Origin: Thermoplasmata archaeon
GTDB taxonomy: Archaea > Thermoplasmatota > Thermoplasmata > UBA10834 > DTMW01
Length of the DNA: 5,530 bases
Direction: 5' to 3'
NCBI GenBank assembly: GCA_029858465.1
Contig: JAOUEZ010000094.1
Coordinates: 1 to 5,530, forward strand
The position numbers and the translations under genes are program-made. Under the pieces are notes generated by a model, which worked only from the letters and a program-made list of their open reading frames with translations, did no database searches and was not told where the DNA came from. Each line of letters starts with the position of its first letter. Position 1 is the first letter of the stretch. Shown here piece after piece: positions 5,009-5,530 of the stretch.

Positions 5009-5530
5009 TTACCAGCACCTAGAATAACCGCAGGACCTGCAGACGACGCATCCCTCAACATAATCGACCATGGCGCCGCACTCAGGGCATTCCGGGCAGA
5101 CGTCTCCCTTGTCCATATGATTTTGTTTCTGGACAGTCTGAGGTGGCTGGGGCTTTATCGGCGTCTCCCTCGTCTCCACATATCTCTCAAGCGCCTTCGC
5201 GATGGCATCCGGGCAAGAGAGCACAGCGCCTCCGGGCTGCCATAGAGGTGACGGACACCTGATGCCCCTGAGCTGTTTGATGACCATCTTGACATCTATT
5301 CCGGACCTCAGCGAGAGCGATATAAGTCTGGCCAGAGCTTCAGATTGCGACGCTGTGCATCCTCCGGATTTCCCCATCTGCGTGAATAGCTCGCATAGGC
5401 CGTTCTCATCCTCATTTATCGTCACATACAATTTTCCGCAACCTGTTTCCATCCGTTGGGTCGTCCCCCTGGTGACAGGCGGTCTTGGCCTCGGGGATTT
5501 TAGCGATGTATCTCTATCATTACTCTGCGG
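5009..5530 (-). CDS. nrdJ: Adenosylcobalamin-dependent (class II) ribonucleotide reductase, C-terminal part
   Basis: The frame is open from the right edge to TAA at 5011-5009, giving the last 173 residues; the catalytic barrel lies outside the window. An internal Met at 5452 is not the start, because the reading continues upstream through RPRPPVTRGTTQR, the usual lead-in to this domain. TGCGKLYVTINEDENG, then GGCTASQSEALARLISLSLR and the GIRCPSP motif, are the TSCPD domain found at the end of vitamin B12-dependent RNRs. After a Pro/Gln linker comes a Cys-rich tail, CPECPECG followed by EGCVVCRSCGYSRCW, resembling the zinc-ribbon and C-terminal cysteines thought to pass reducing equivalents to the active site. 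The enzyme reduces ribonucleotides to deoxyribonucleotides in the cytosol using adenosylcobalamin, with no need for oxygen. A stand-alone TSCPD-domain protein is possible in principle but the unbroken upstream frame argues against it. The HD-domain gene follows on the same strand after 155 nt. Confidence 0.85.
   Translation of the reverse strand, partial: PQSNDRDTSLKSPRPRPPVTRGTTQRMETGCGKLYVTINEDENGLCELFTQMGKSGGCTASQSEALARLISLSLRSGIDVKMVIKQLRGIRCPSPLWQPGGAVLSCPDAIAKALERYVETRETPIKPQPPQTVQKQNHMDKGDVCPECPECGAMVDYVEGCVVCRSCGYSRCW

Noticed and set aside
5009..5452. Stand-alone 147-residue TSCPD/zinc-ribbon protein starting at ATG 5452
   Set aside because: The frame stays open to the window edge and the upstream residues (RPRPPVTRGTTQR) are the normal RNR lead-in to this domain.

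Overview
The window looks like ordinary chromosomal DNA from an archaeon. A Thermoplasmata-like euryarchaeon is my best guess, from protein style only. The support is AT-rich TATA-like boxes ahead of genes, GGTG-type ribosome binding sites, a RAD55/KaiC-type ATPase, a zinc-ribbon plus membrane-helix protein of a kind common in archaea, an archaeal-style PurC, and frequent AGA/AGG arginine codons. I see no rRNA, tRNA, CRISPR array, insertion sequence or phage signature.

Layout, left to right. Positions 1-105 hold the tail of an unidentified plus-strand gene. It is followed after 3 nt by a single-domain KaiC/RAD55-like ATPase (109-810). Five bases later, a convergent minus-strand gene for a PLP-dependent aminotransferase of the 2-aminoadipate/aromatic (LysN/ARO8) group ends (816-2021). 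An AT-rich divergent intergenic region (2022-2281) carries promoter signals in both directions. Next comes a plus-strand zinc-ribbon protein with four predicted membrane helices (2282-2845), then purC (SAICAR synthase, 2977-3879). The 3' end of purC overlaps by 7 nt the end of a convergent minus-strand gene for an OB-fold plus HD-domain protein like the 3'-5' exoribonuclease YhaM (3873-4853). A 155-nt gap with two small palindromes (4854-5008) separates that gene from the C-terminal part of an adenosylcobalamin-dependent (class II) ribonucleotide reductase, which runs off the right edge (5009-5530, minus strand).

The right half has a nucleotide theme: purine synthesis (PurC), likely RNA turnover (HD protein) and dNTP synthesis (class II RNR). 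RNR and the HD gene are in tandem and could be co-transcribed. The left half is a probable two-gene KaiC operon and a stand-alone aminotransferase. I found no clear evidence of a new multi-gene system. The most follow-up-worthy points are the zinc-ribbon membrane protein, the hairpin that could hide the aminotransferase ribosome binding site, the palindromes between RNR and the HD gene, and the tightly coupled unknown gene ahead of the KaiC-like ATPase.
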